NCBI GenBank assembly: GCA_946541575.1
Contig: CAMNJQ010000039.1
Span: 1-33,831, forward strand
DNA from: an uncultured Clostridium sp.
GTDB taxonomy: Bacteria > Bacillota_I > Bacilli_A > RF39 > UBA660
Length of the DNA stretch: 33,831 nt
Direction of reading: 5' to 3'
Made by a program: the position numbers and the translations under genes. Positions 1 through 7,621 of the stretch are shown in pieces. The notes beneath the pieces are model-generated. The model saw only the letters and a program-made list of their open reading frames with translations. It did no database searches and had not been told where the DNA came from. Within the stretch, counting starts at the first letter, position 1, and each line of letters begins with the position of its first letter.

Positions 1-1
1 T

Positions 2-289
2 AATCTCCAAGGCTATGATAGAATCTTTATAGGATATCCTGTATGGCATGAAGATTTACCAATGGCAGTATATACATTTATTGAACAAAATAATTTCAGT
101 GGAAAAGAAATAATACCATTTAGTACATACGAAATATCAGGTGATGCTGGAACATTTACAAAATTACAATCAAGACTATCAGGAGCAACAGTAAAGAATG
201 GCTTATCACTTAAAGGATCTATTGCAAGAACAGGAGCAGGAACAGGACAAGTAGCAGCATGGATAAGCGCTCAAGGATTTGATAAATAA
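2..289 (+). CDS. Flavodoxin family protein, C-terminal part
   Basis: The reading frame is open from the left window edge, so the gene is cut and its N-terminus, with the FMN-phosphate loop, is not visible. The visible 95 residues begin with YDRIFIGYPVWHEDLPMAVY, the hallmark of the flavodoxin_4-type family in which the W of YPVW(W/H) stacks on the flavin. They continue with a second strand (SGKEIIPFSTYE) and a glycine-rich C-terminus. Such proteins carry electrons on FMN or act as small flavin oxidoreductases in the cytoplasm. The internal ATG at 62 is not the start because the conserved motif lies upstream of it. A strong terminator follows. nifJ in this window could be a redox partner, but that is inference. 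Confidence 0.85.
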   Translation, partial: NLQGYDRIFIGYPVWHEDLPMAVYTFIEQNNFSGKEIIPFSTYEISGDAGTFTKLQSRLSGATVKNGLSLKGSIARTGAGTGQVAAWISAQGFDK

Positions 290-311
290 CTTATATTCGG
301 TTAATAATTAT

Positions 312-350
312 AAAAAGAATTGTGTTATAATATATAAACAATTCTTTTTT
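312..350 (+). terminator. Rho-independent terminator after flavodoxin
   Basis: A perfect 12-bp stem (312-323 with 338-349) ends in a run of T. The 14-nt loop contains TGTTATAAT (323-331), which is itself an extended -10 promoter match. Confidence 0.85.
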
Positions 351-377
351 ACTTTAATAATTTATATATTGTTATAT

Positions 378-406
378 TTGACAAAATAATCAATTTATAA
401 GATAAT
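378..406 (+). promoter_or_regulatory. Sigma-A promoter of gpsB
   Basis: TTGACA at 378-383, a 17-bp spacer and GATAAT at 401-406. This predicts a start of transcription near 413 and a leader of about 20 nt carrying the ribosome binding site of gpsB. Confidence 0.85.
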
Positions 407-432
407 ATTAAAGTAGGGATTGGTGATATTAT

Positions 433-777
433 ATGTATCAAGAACAATTTAATTTATCATCTAAAGATATCTTAGAAAAAGAATTTAAAATTGACACAAG
501 AGGTTATCGATTAAAAGAAGTTGACCAATATCTTGATCTTATTATTAGCGACTATGATCAATTCTTTAAAATTCTAAAAGAAAAAGATAAAGAAAAGGAA
601 GAACTTCTTGATGAAATAATGTCTTTAAAGCAAGAAAACAGAAACTTAAAGACAAGCTTAGAAATTGCTAAGTCTAATGAAGAGGAAGATGCTAATAACG
701 TTAAAGCAGTTTCAAACGTAGATATCATGAGAAGATTATCACAACTAGAAAAAATAGTTTATGGAAAAGATGAATAA
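433..777 (+). CDS. gpsB: Cell division protein GpsB (DivIVA-like)
   Basis: 114 residues. The N-terminal DivIVA/GpsB domain has the membrane-binding turn and the motif LSSKDILEKEFKIDTRGYR followed by VDQYLDLIISDY, almost word for word that of GpsB. A heptad coiled coil fills about residues 40-80, and the short C-terminal helical part (VDIMRRLSQLEKIVYG) is the trimerisation segment typical of GpsB and absent from longer DivIVA proteins. GpsB is a cytoplasmic adaptor at the division site and lateral wall that positions penicillin-binding proteins. It lies directly before rnpB, the same neighbourhood as in Bacillus subtilis. Its stop codon falls at the very 5' edge of the RNase P RNA. Confidence 0.95.
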   Translation: MYQEQFNLSSKDILEKEFKIDTRGYRLKEVDQYLDLIISDYDQFFKILKEKDKEKEELLDEIMSLKQENRNLKTSLEIAKSNEEEDANNVKAVSNVDIMRRLSQLEKIVYGKDE

Positions 778-1128
778 TATTTAGGGTAAATGCTATATTT
801 TTTAATATAGAGGAAAGTCCATGCTCGCAGAATCTGTGATGATTCTAGTGTTCGTGCTAGAGGAAAAAATAACTCTAGGTAGCTTTTGCTAACGGCGACG
901 AAGTAACCTAAGTCTTTGATATGGTTATTGTAGTCATAAAGTGTCATAGTGACGAAGAAGTTGGAAACGACGGAAGTGGAACGTGATAAACCCCACGAGC
1001 GAGAAACTCAAATTTTGGTAGAGGAGCCTATAACTTGGGAATAAGAACTGAGTTAGGGACTGGGTAACCAGTAGATAAATATTTACCACCTAGAAATAGG
1101 TACAGAACATGGCTTATTAAGTATTATT
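778..1128 (+). ncRNA. rnpB: RNase P RNA, type B
   Basis: The sequence follows the Bacillus-type RNase P RNA closely: GAGGAAAGTCCATGCTCGC near 810 (P4 strand, CR I), the segment around 946-1000 with AGTGACGAAG and GTGGAACG, CCCCACGAGCGAGAAAC near 992, TTTTGGTAGAGGAGCC near 1014, and ACAGAACATGGCTTA near 1102 (CR V, other P4 strand). The terminal helix P1 pairs about 773-783 with 1118-1128, which puts the 5' strand across the gpsB stop codon (775-777). The exact 5' end is uncertain by a few bases. A run of T after the 3' end (1127-1137) makes P1 a plausible terminator. The RNA is the catalytic part of RNase P, which trims tRNA 5' ends. Confidence 0.96.
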
Positions 1129-1150
1129 TATTTTTTTAAATGAGGTGTTT

Positions 1151-1651
1151 ATGAAAGAGCTTGGTGAATATCTAAAAAAGACAAGAATAGATAATGGCGT
1201 AAGTATTGATGAAGCTGCTCAAGACTTAAATATTGATGATTTTTTATTAGAAAGTATAGAAGAGGGGAATACAAGAGCATTTAAAGATGTTCTATCAATG
1301 AAAGATAGAATTAAAGAATATGCTAAATATTTAGGATTAAAACCAGAAGATGTAATCGATGAATTTAATGATTATTTATTTGAAAAAACTTCTAAGATTT
1401 CTTTAAAAGACATAGAAGAAGCAGAAAATGGATTAAAAAACAAACAAGATGAAACAAAGAAAATATCTTCTCCATATACTTTAGTAAAGCCAAAGAAAAA
1501 AAGTAAAAAACCTATAATATATGGTATATTAGGAATAGCTTTATTGATTATAATAGTTTTAATTATATTTAGTATAGTTAGACCAAAAAAAGAAATAATA
1601 ACAAAAGAATTAAAAGTAAGAAGTGATGGTGAAATATATGAACTTGCCTAA
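1151..1651 (+). CDS. rodZ: RodZ-like helix-turn-helix membrane protein
   Basis: 166 residues. Residues 1-70 form a RodZ-type helix-turn-helix (LGEYLKKTRIDNGVSIDEAA), which in this family binds MreB, not DNA. A charged linker follows, then one membrane segment at about 121-143, flanked by lysines. The tail outside the membrane is only about 23 residues, so the usual extracellular beta domain (DUF4115) is missing. I chose ATG 1151 over an in-frame GTG at 1145 because GAGG at 1142-1145 is the ribosome binding site and the GTG would sit inside it. It begins only 22 bp after rnpB and overlaps pgsA by 14 bp. The order rodZ-pgsA-recA-rny matches Bacillus (ymfM-pgsA-cinA-recA-rny). Confidence 0.85.
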   Translation: MKELGEYLKKTRIDNGVSIDEAAQDLNIDDFLLESIEEGNTRAFKDVLSMKDRIKEYAKYLGLKPEDVIDEFNDYLFEKTSKISLKDIEEAENGLKNKQDETKKISSPYTLVKPKKKSKKPIIYGILGIALLIIIVLIIFSIVRPKKEIITKELKVRSDGEIYELA

Positions 1652-2237
1652 TAGATTAACAGTTGCTAGATTAGTTTTATCGGTGATTATAATAATATTA
1701 TTATGTACACCATTTTATGATTTTGGAATAGAGTTTCCTGAAGGACCAGTAATAGATGGAGTTACATTAAGAGTAGATTATATGATTGCTGGAGTTTTAT
1801 TTATAATTGCAAGCTTAACTGATTTCTTTGATGGACGTATTGCAAGAAAAAGAGGATTAGTTACAAATACAGGTAAAATGTTAGATGCAATTGCAGATAA
1901 AGTATTAGTAAATTCAGTATTAATAATACTAGCTTCAAAAGCAGAAATTAATGCAATAATACCAGTAATAATTGTTGTAAGGGATATAATAGTAAATGCT
2001 ATTAAAATGGAAGCAGCAAGTAAAGGAAAAGTAGTTGCAGCAATCGGAAGTGGAAAAATTAAAACAGCTGCATTAATGTTTGGTGTAGTATTGGTATTCT
2101 TTGGTAACATGCCTTTTGCATTATTAGGATTTAATGTTGCTGAATTCTTCTTATATTTTGCAACAATAATGTCAATAATATCAATGATACAATATTATAA
2201 TATTAATAAAAAATTAATAATTGATGATAAAAAATAA
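1638..2237 (+). CDS. pgsA: CDP-diacylglycerol-glycerol-3-phosphate 3-phosphatidyltransferase
   Basis: 199 residues and strongly hydrophobic, with several membrane helices. The CDP-alcohol phosphatidyltransferase signature DGxxARx8GxxxDxxxD is complete, starting at about residue 65 (DGRIARKRG, then GKMLDAIAD), so all the metal-binding aspartates are present. The enzyme makes phosphatidylglycerol phosphate, the first committed step to phosphatidylglycerol and cardiolipin. The start is ATG 1638 (MNLPNRLTVARL, the usual beginning of the family), with GGTGA at 1628-1632 as ribosome binding site. Upstream in-frame GTG/ATG codons lie in the binding site or inside rodZ. It overlaps rodZ by 14 bp, so the two are probably translationally coupled. 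cinA, which lies between pgsA and recA in Bacillus, is absent. Confidence 0.95.
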   Translation: MNLPNRLTVARLVLSVIIIILLCTPFYDFGIEFPEGPVIDGVTLRVDYMIAGVLFIIASLTDFFDGRIARKRGLVTNTGKMLDAIADKVLVNSVLIILASKAEINAIIPVIIVVRDIIVNAIKMEAASKGKVVAAIGSGKIKTAALMFGVVLVFFGNMPFALLGFNVAEFFLYFATIMSIISMIQYYNINKKLIIDDKK

Positions 2238-2243
2238 TAATAA

Positions 2244-2277
2244 AATGAATTTTCTTTAATAGAAATTCTTTTTTTTT
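2244..2277 (+). terminator. Terminator after pgsA
   Basis: Stem 2247-2255 with 2261-2268 (one bulged base), followed by a nine-base T run. Confidence 0.7.
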
Positions 2278-2306
2278 ACTTGAAAAATAAATGAATTATT
2301 GAATTT

Positions 2307-2320
2307 CAAACAAATGTTCG
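2307..2320. promoter_or_regulatory. LexA (DinR) box before recA
   Basis: The bases CAAACAAATGTTCG match the Bacillus SOS consensus CGAACNNNNGTTCG at every fixed position except the second. The site ends 8 bp before the -35 of the recA promoter. It implies SOS induction of recA by DNA damage. lexA itself is not in the window. Confidence 0.75.
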
Positions 2321-2328
2321 AAAATGTA

Positions 2329-2357
2329 TTGCTTTTTTGTTTTTGATAGTGTATTAT
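2329..2357 (+). promoter_or_regulatory. recA promoter
   Basis: TTGCTT at 2329-2334, a 17-bp spacer and TATTAT at 2352-2357, with a T-rich spacer. Predicted start near 2364. Confidence 0.65.
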
Positions 2358-2391
2358 TAATTTGTAAGTAAATGTTTGGAGGAAGTTAAAA

Positions 2392-3405
2392 ATGGCAAAT
2401 ATAGATAAAGACAAAGCTTTAGAACAAGTTTTAAATGATATAGAAAAACAATTTGGAAAAGGATCCATAATGAGACTTGGAGATAACAAACATATGGAAG
2501 TTGACGTATGTTCAAGTGGATCATTATCTCTTGATATAGCACTAGGTGTTGGAGGTTATCCTAAGGGAAGAATTATAGAAATATATGGACCAGAATCAAG
2601 TGGTAAAACTACTTTTGCGTTACATGCTATTGCTGAAGTACAAAAAACTGGGGGAAGAGCAGCATTTATAGATGCAGAACATGCTCTTGATCCAATGTAT
2701 GCTAAAAACTTAGGAGTTAATATTAATGAGTTATTATTATCACAACCAGACACTGGAGAACAAGCACTTGAAATTTGTGAAGCACTTGTTAGAAGTGAAG
2801 CAGTTAGTATTATCGTTATAGATTCAGTAGCAGCACTTGTTCCTCAAGCAGAAATTGATGGTGAAATGGGAGATTCTCATGTTGGACTTCAAGCAAGACT
2901 TATGAGTCAGGCTTTAAGAAAATTATCAGGTGCAATTAATAAAACAAAAACAATATGTATATTTATTAACCAATTACGTGAAAAAGTAGGAATTATGTTT
3001 GGAAATCCTGAAACAACTCCAGGAGGTAGAGCACTTAAGTTCTATTCAACAATAAGACTAGAAGTAAGAAGAAGTGAACAAATAAAAATAGGAGAATCAG
3101 TAGTAGGAAGCAAAACAAGTATTAAGGTAGTTAAAAATAAAGTAGCACCTCCATTTAAAACAGCAACTGTTGATATAATGTATGGAGAAGGAGTATCTAA
3201 AGAAGGAGAAATAATAGAACTTGCTGCAAATGCCGGAATTATAGAAAAAAGTGGGGCATGGTTTTCTTATAATAACGAAAAAATTGGTCAAGGAAAAGAA
3301 AATGTTAAATTATTATTAAAAGAAAGACCAGAACTAGCTAATGAAATAGAGACTAAAACAAGAGAATATTACGGAATTGGAAAAAGTAATAAAAATAAAG
3401 ATTAA
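2392..3405 (+). CDS. recA: Recombinase RecA
   Basis: 337 residues, close to the usual 340-350, with a shorter acidic tail. Walker [10 protein letters not shown] is at residues 66-74. Walker B ([12 protein letters not shown]) is followed by the L1 loop region ([25 protein letters not shown], in which Glu and Met are typical), then [20 protein letters not shown], which is loop L2. All catalytic landmarks are present. RecA coats single-stranded DNA, drives strand exchange and triggers LexA cleavage. The ribosome binding site GGAGG (2378-2382) is 9 bases before the ATG. It is transcribed alone from its own promoter under a LexA box and ends at its own terminator. Confidence 0.98.
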   Translation: MANIDKDKALEQVLNDIEKQFGKGSIMRLGDNKHMEVDVCSSGSLSLDIALGVGGYPKGRIIEIYGPESSGKTTFALHAIAEVQKTGGRAAFIDAEHALDPMYAKNLGVNINELLLSQPDTGEQALEICEALVRSEAVSIIVIDSVAALVPQAEIDGEMGDSHVGLQARLMSQALRKLSGAINKTKTICIFINQLREKVGIMFGNPETTPGGRALKFYSTIRLEVRRSEQIKIGESVVGSKTSIKVVKNKVAPPFKTATVDIMYGEGVSKEGEIIELAANAGIIEKSGAWFSYNNEKIGQGKENVKLLLKERPELANEIETKTREYYGIGKSNKNKD

Positions 3406-3408
3406 TTG

Positions 3409-3435
3409 AAAGTTATGAAATCATAACTTTTTTTT
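3409..3435 (+). terminator. Terminator after recA
   Basis: A perfect inverted repeat, 3409-3418 with 3421-3430, followed by T8 or more, just after the stop codon. Confidence 0.85.
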
Positions 3436-3443
3436 AAAAAACT

Positions 3444-3472
3444 TTGACATTATTTATTAAATCTCCTACAAT
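3444..3472 (+). promoter_or_regulatory. rny promoter
   Basis: TTGACA at 3444-3449, a 17-bp spacer and TACAAT at 3467-3472. Predicted start near 3479, giving a leader of about 60 nt. Confidence 0.85.
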
Positions 3473-3541
3473 AGAATTAGTGATATTAATTATTAGCGTA
3501 TAATTAATTAAATACACAAACTAAATAAATGGAGGAAAAAT

Positions 3542-5095
3542 ATGATGGAAGTTGTATTCCCTATTTTGCTAGTTGTGGTTGGAATGTCAGTAGGATTTAT
3601 AATTAATCATTTAATTAATAACTCAAAAATTAATAATTCTAATAAAAAAGCTGAAGAAATTATAGATAAAGCTAAAAAAGAAGCTGAAAAAGCTAAAAGA
3701 GATTCATTATTTGAGACAAAAGAAGAAATACATAAATTAAAACTTGAAACAGACAAAGAAATTAAAGAGAAAAAAGAAGAATTAAAAGTATCAGAAGAAA
3801 GACTTATCCAAAGAGAGAATAACATGGATAAGCGTGATGAATTGTTCCAAAAAAGGGAGCTTTCTCTTGATGAAAAAGAAAAGGAAATATTAGAATCTCA
3901 AAAAGATATCCAAGCAGAATATGCAAAAATAGAAGAATTAAAACAAAATGAATTAGAACAATTAACAAAAATAGCTCATTTACCAAAAGATGAAGCTAAA
4001 AAATTAGTCATGAAAAAAGTTGAAGAAACTATGTCAAAAGAAATAGCAGAGTATATCAAAGAAAGAGAAGATGAAGCAAAATTAGAAGTAGATAAAAAAG
4101 CTAAAAATATGCTTGTTACATCAATGCAAAGATATGCTGCTGACATAGCAAATGAACAAACAATAACTGTTGTTAATCTACCTGATGATGAAATGAAAGG
4201 TAGAATAATTGGTAGAGAAGGTAGAAACATAAGAACTATTGAAGCAATAACTGGTGTTGATTTAATTATAGATGATACTCCAGAAGCAGTAGTTTTATCT
4301 AGCTTTGATCCATTAAGAAGAGAAATTGCAAGAGTTACACTAGAAACATTAATTAAAGATGGAAGAATACATCCAACAAGAATTGAAGAGTTATATGATA
4401 AAGTAAGTAAAGATATGAAACAAAAAATAATTGATTTCGGTCAATCTGCTTTATTTGAATTAGGAATAACAAAAGTTGATCCAGAATTAATTGAAATAAT
4501 AGGTAAATTGCATTTTAGAACAAGCTTTGGACAAAATGCATTACAACATTCAATTGAAGTTGCTCATTTATCAGGACTAATGGCTAGTGAATTTGGAGAA
4601 AATGTTCAATTAGCAAAACGTGCTGGATTATTACATGATATTGGAAAAGCAATAGATCACGAAGTAGAAGGAAGCCATGTAGAAATTGGTGTAGATATTG
4701 CTAAGAGATATCATGAAAATGATGTAGTTGTAAACACTATTGCATCACACCATGGAGATACTGAAGCTAAATCAGTTATAGCAGTAATTGTAGCAATTGC
4801 AGATGCATTATCTGCATCTCGTCCAGGAGCTAGAAATGATTCATTAGAAAATTATATTAAGAGACTTGAACAACTTGAAGGAGTTGCAAAAGAAATCCCT
4901 GGAATTGATAAATCATATGCTGTTCAAGCTGGAAGAGAATTAAGAGTAATTGTTAAACCAGAAGAAGTAGATGATTTAGGAGCTCATAAGATTGCTAGAG
5001 ATGTAAAAGAAAAGATTGAATCAACAATGCAATATCCAGGTACTATTAAAGTAACTGTAGTTAGAGAAACAAGAGCACAAGAAGAAGCAAGATAG
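3542..5095 (+). CDS. rny: Ribonuclease Y
   Basis: 517 residues, the normal length. One N-terminal membrane helix (about residues 3-22) is followed by a long lysine/glutamate-rich coiled coil (about 30-205). A KH domain ([19 protein letters not shown] near residue 220) and an HD phosphohydrolase domain ([15 protein letters not shown] near 365, with an upstream His in [12 protein letters not shown]) complete the RNase Y layout. The enzyme is a membrane-bound endoribonuclease that starts mRNA decay. RNase J, its degradosome partner in Bacillus, is encoded in this window at 5848-7521. The ribosome binding site GGAGG (3531-3535) is 6 bases before the ATG. The terminator hairpin is built into the last codons. 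Confidence 0.97.
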   Translation: MMEVVFPILLVVVGMSVGFIINHLINNSKINNSNKKAEEIIDKAKKEAEKAKRDSLFETKEEIHKLKLETDKEIKEKKEELKVSEERLIQRENNMDKRDELFQKRELSLDEKEKEILESQKDIQAEYAKIEELKQNELEQLTKIAHLPKDEAKKLVMKKVEETMSKEIAEYIKEREDEAKLEVDKKAKNMLVTSMQRYAADIANEQTITVVNLPDDEMKGRIIGREGRNIRTIEAITGVDLIIDDTPEAVVLSSFDPLRREIARVTLETLIKDGRIHPTRIEELYDKVSKDMKQKIIDFGQSALFELGITKVDPELIEIIGKLHFRTSFGQNALQHSIEVAHLSGLMASEFGENVQLAKRAGLLHDIGKAIDHEVEGSHVEIGVDIAKRYHENDVVVNTIASHHGDTEAKSVIAVIVAIADALSASRPGARNDSLENYIKRLEQLEGVAKEIPGIDKSYAVQAGRELRVIVKPEEVDDLGAHKIARDVKEKIESTMQYPGTIKVTVVRETRAQEEAR

Positions 5096-5107
5096 CTTCT
5101 TTTTTTA
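5082..5107 (+). terminator. Terminator embedded in the end of rny
   Basis: Stem AAGAAGC (5082-5088) with GCTTCTT (5095-5101) and a T7 run. The stop codon TAG (5093-5095) straddles the loop and the 3' arm. Confidence 0.8.
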
Positions 5108-5115
5108 TAAAATTA

Positions 5116-5124
5116 TGTTATAAT
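5116..5124 (+). promoter_or_regulatory. Extended -10 promoter
   Basis: TGTTATAAT is a perfect TGnTATAAT. The -35 region is inside the rny terminator and is not recognisable. Predicted start near 5131, at the AGGAGG of the next gene, so the leader is very short. Confidence 0.6.
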
Positions 5125-5142
5125 TATCATAGGAGGAAAACT

Positions 5143-5805
5143 ATGAAAAAGATATTTGTATTTTTATTATTGATGACATTAGTAATGCCAATTGTGGTCA
5201 AAGCTGACATGGAACATATTTACACATATTACAACAAAGAATTACTTGTTGGAGGACAACTTGAAGTACATATTCCACTTCTTTATGATAAAGAGTATAA
5301 TTTTACTGTTAATTATGATTCTTCAATGCTTAAAACAGATAATAGTATGATAACAATAAATGAAGAAACATACCTTGCTAATGAGAATGGAAATGATAAT
5401 CCAGTTGAAAAAAGCAATTTAATCCAAGCAAATGTTGAAAATGGTAAGGCAACAATAAAAGTGAAAATGACAGATTCTTGCTGCACAGTAGGAGATAAAG
5501 GTACACCAATATTAACAATGAAATTTACTGCTCTAAAAGAAGGAGAAACAGAAGTTGAAATTTATAATGGACCTGATGTAATTAGCTGGCCAAAAGTCAC
5601 AATAACAAGTAATAGTTCAAAAGATAATGGTGATACAAAAGAACCAGTTACTACTACTGGAGATTCTAATGAAAACAATAATAAAAAAGAAGAAAATAAC
5701 AATATTTTATTATATAGTTCATTAGGAGCAAATGTAGCTCTTCTAGGTGCTTTAATTGTTGTTATTTTAAAAAATAAATCTTCAAAACCAAAAGTTACTG
5801 AGTAG
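5143..5805 (+). CDS. Secreted cohesin-like protein with C-terminal membrane anchor
   Basis: 220 residues. A signal peptide (residues 1-21, ending VVKA/D) is followed by a beta-rich domain to about residue 150. It has the cohesin-like pattern of a binding-surface strand, NFTVNYDSSMLK, and later ILTMKFTALKEGETEVEI. The pattern resembles the cohesin-like domain encoded at 9962-11371 (YNFGYDESKL, then FKFRAKASGTANVNF). A linker rich in Thr, Asn and Glu leads to one membrane helix (about 188-210) and a short lysine-rich cytoplasmic tail, without an LPXTG motif. Its role is unknown. A surface receptor for a dockerin partner is possible by analogy. AGGAGG 6 bases before the ATG fixes the start. Confidence 0.7.
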   Translation: MKKIFVFLLLMTLVMPIVVKADMEHIYTYYNKELLVGGQLEVHIPLLYDKEYNFTVNYDSSMLKTDNSMITINEETYLANENGNDNPVEKSNLIQANVENGKATIKVKMTDSCCTVGDKGTPILTMKFTALKEGETEVEIYNGPDVISWPKVTITSNSSKDNGDTKEPVTTTGDSNENNNKKEENNNILLYSSLGANVALLGALIVVILKNKSSKPKVTE

Positions 5806-5814
5806 ATAATAAAA

Positions 5815-5850
5815 TAAAAATATCCACAAGTTTTGTGGATATTCTTTTTA
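5815..5850. terminator. Bidirectional terminator between convergent genes
   Basis: An 11-bp stem (5819-5829 with 5833-5843) with T-rich tails in both directions. It serves the cohesin-like gene on + and rnj on minus. Confidence 0.85.
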
Positions 5851-7521
5851 TCTTTTAATATCTAAAATTACAGGTAAGATAATTGGTTTTCTACCAGTTA
5901 ATTCATAAATAAATGGAAATAAATCAGCTGTTATTTGACTTTTTATATCGTTAAATGTAGCATTACCATCTTTCAATTTATTTAAAATAATATTTTCTGA
6001 TACATTTTCAATTTTCTTAATTAATGCTTCATTTTCATTTATTAAAATAAATCCTCTAGTAGTAATATTTGGATGGATTAATAATTCTTTTTTCTTCATA
6101 TCTATATTTGCAATAACAACAAGTATTCCATCACTAGCCATTATCTTTCTATCACGAAGAACTGCACTATTAATTTCCTCAAGTCTATTACTATCAATAA
6201 ATACATCACTTGATATTACTGGAATATCTTTTGTAATAACATGATTATCTAAACTTAAAACATCACCATTTTGAAGTACGAAAGTATTTTCTTTTGGAAT
6301 ACCACAATCAATACCTAAATTAGCATGGCTCTTAAGCATTCTATAATCACCATGAAATGGCATTAAATACTTTGGCTTTATAAGTCTAATCATAAGTTTA
6401 AGTTCTTCCATATTAGCATGTCCTGATGTATGTATATCTGATAATGATTGAGTAGTATAAACTTTAACACCTTGTAAATATAATTTATTAATTGTATGAC
6501 CTATATACATAGAATTTCCTGGAATAGGGGATGAAGAGAACACAACAACATCATCAGGTCTTAACTTTATTTGTTTGTGTGTTCCATTAGCAATTCTAGA
6601 AAGAGCTGCTAAAGGCTCTCCTTGTGAACCAGTACATAAAATAGTTACTTCTCCGGGTTTTAAATTATTAGCTTCTTCAGGAGTAATAATAATATCTGGA
6701 TGATCAATATAACCACCTTCAATAGATATTTTTATGTTATTCTCCATACTTCTTCCAAAAACACACAATTTTCTACCATGATTGTAACAAGACTCTACTA
6801 TATGTTTTAATCTATAAATATTTGATGCGAATGTTGCAATAATCATTCTTTGAGTAGTATGTTTATCAAATATATCATTTAAAGCATTATCTACTTTAGC
6901 TTCACTATTACTAATTCCTTCATTTAAAGCATTAGTAGAATCGCTAATTAAAACATCAACACCTTCTTCACCAATTCTAGCCATTTTATGTAAATCAGCC
7001 ATTGGACCAATAGGAGTAAAGTCAAATTTAAAGTCTCCAGTAGTAACAACGTTTCCATCTGGAGTTTTAATTAAAATGCCATGTGAATCTGGAATAGAGT
7101 GAGTAGTTCTAAAAAACTCAACCTGAAAATGTTTAGTTTTAACTATCGTAGTATCATCATATGCAAATAGGTTATCATATCTAATATTTTTATCTTGTAA
7201 TTTTAAACTTATTAATTCTTTTGCTTGGTTTGGCGCATAAATAGCAGGTATTTCTAGTGACTGAACTAAAAATGGAATAGCACCAATATGGTCTTCATGT
7301 CCATGTGTTATAAATAGTGCTTTAACTTTTTCTTGATTTTGTTTTAAAAACGTAAAATCAGGAAGAACATAATCAATTCCTAAAAGACTAGCATCTGGAA
7401 AACTTATACCCGCATCTATAATAATAATTTCATCATCATGCATTAAACAATACATGTTTTTTCCAACTTCTCCCAAACCACCTAAAATAATAATTTTAGT
7501 ATCGTTTGTTTTCTTTATCAT
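5848..7521 (-). CDS. rnj: Ribonuclease J
   Basis: 557 residues, the usual length. It is a metallo-beta-lactamase/beta-CASP ribonuclease. The zinc motif HGHEDHIGA is at residues 73-81, with a second zinc-ligand site in FRTTHSIPDSHG and TGDFKFD. The beta-CASP part has ATFASNIYRL and CTGSQGEPLAAL, and HTSGHANMEELKLM is the conserved HxSGHA motif. It has endonuclease and 5'-to-3' exonuclease activity in mRNA decay and rRNA maturation. The start ATG at 7521 has GAGAGGAG about 7 bases upstream. It is transcribed on its own from a clear promoter and ends at a shared bidirectional terminator. Only one rnj copy is visible, so J1 and J2 cannot be told apart. Confidence 0.96.
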   Translation of the reverse strand: MIKKTNDTKIIILGGLGEVGKNMYCLMHDDEIIIIDAGISFPDASLLGIDYVLPDFTFLKQNQEKVKALFITHGHEDHIGAIPFLVQSLEIPAIYAPNQAKELISLKLQDKNIRYDNLFAYDDTTIVKTKHFQVEFFRTTHSIPDSHGILIKTPDGNVVTTGDFKFDFTPIGPMADLHKMARIGEEGVDVLISDSTNALNEGISNSEAKVDNALNDIFDKHTTQRMIIATFASNIYRLKHIVESCYNHGRKLCVFGRSMENNIKISIEGGYIDHPDIIITPEEANNLKPGEVTILCTGSQGEPLAALSRIANGTHKQIKLRPDDVVVFSSSPIPGNSMYIGHTINKLYLQGVKVYTTQSLSDIHTSGHANMEELKLMIRLIKPKYLMPFHGDYRMLKSHANLGIDCGIPKENTFVLQNGDVLSLDNHVITKDIPVISSDVFIDSNRLEEINSAVLRDRKIMASDGILVVIANIDMKKKELLIHPNITTRGFILINENEALIKKIENVSENIILNKLKDGNATFNDIKSQITADLFPFIYELTGRKPIILPVILDIKR

Positions 7522-7557
7522 AAATCTCCTCTCTTTTTTTTAAGACCTAACTAAAAA

Positions 7558-7586
7558 ATTATACTATGAAATTACTAATTTGTCTA
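7558..7586 (-). promoter_or_regulatory. rnj promoter
   Basis: On the minus strand, TAGACA (7586-7581), a 17-bp spacer and TATAAT (7563-7558). Predicted start near 7551, with a leader of about 30 nt. Confidence 0.8.
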
Positions 7587-7596
7587 TATTTCTTCA

Positions 7597-7621
7597 AATA
7601 AAAAACGGAATTATCCGTTTT
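7597..7621 (-). terminator. Terminator of the autolysin/cohesin/LCP operon
   Basis: An 8-bp stem (7602-7609 with 7614-7621) around a 4-base loop that contains the stop codon of the LCP gene. On the minus strand a T-rich tail follows. Confidence 0.85.

Noticed and set aside
759-947. 62-residue frame on minus across the gpsB end and rnpB
   Set aside because: It lies opposite to a structured RNA gene and has no ribosome binding site; the RNA explains the sequence.
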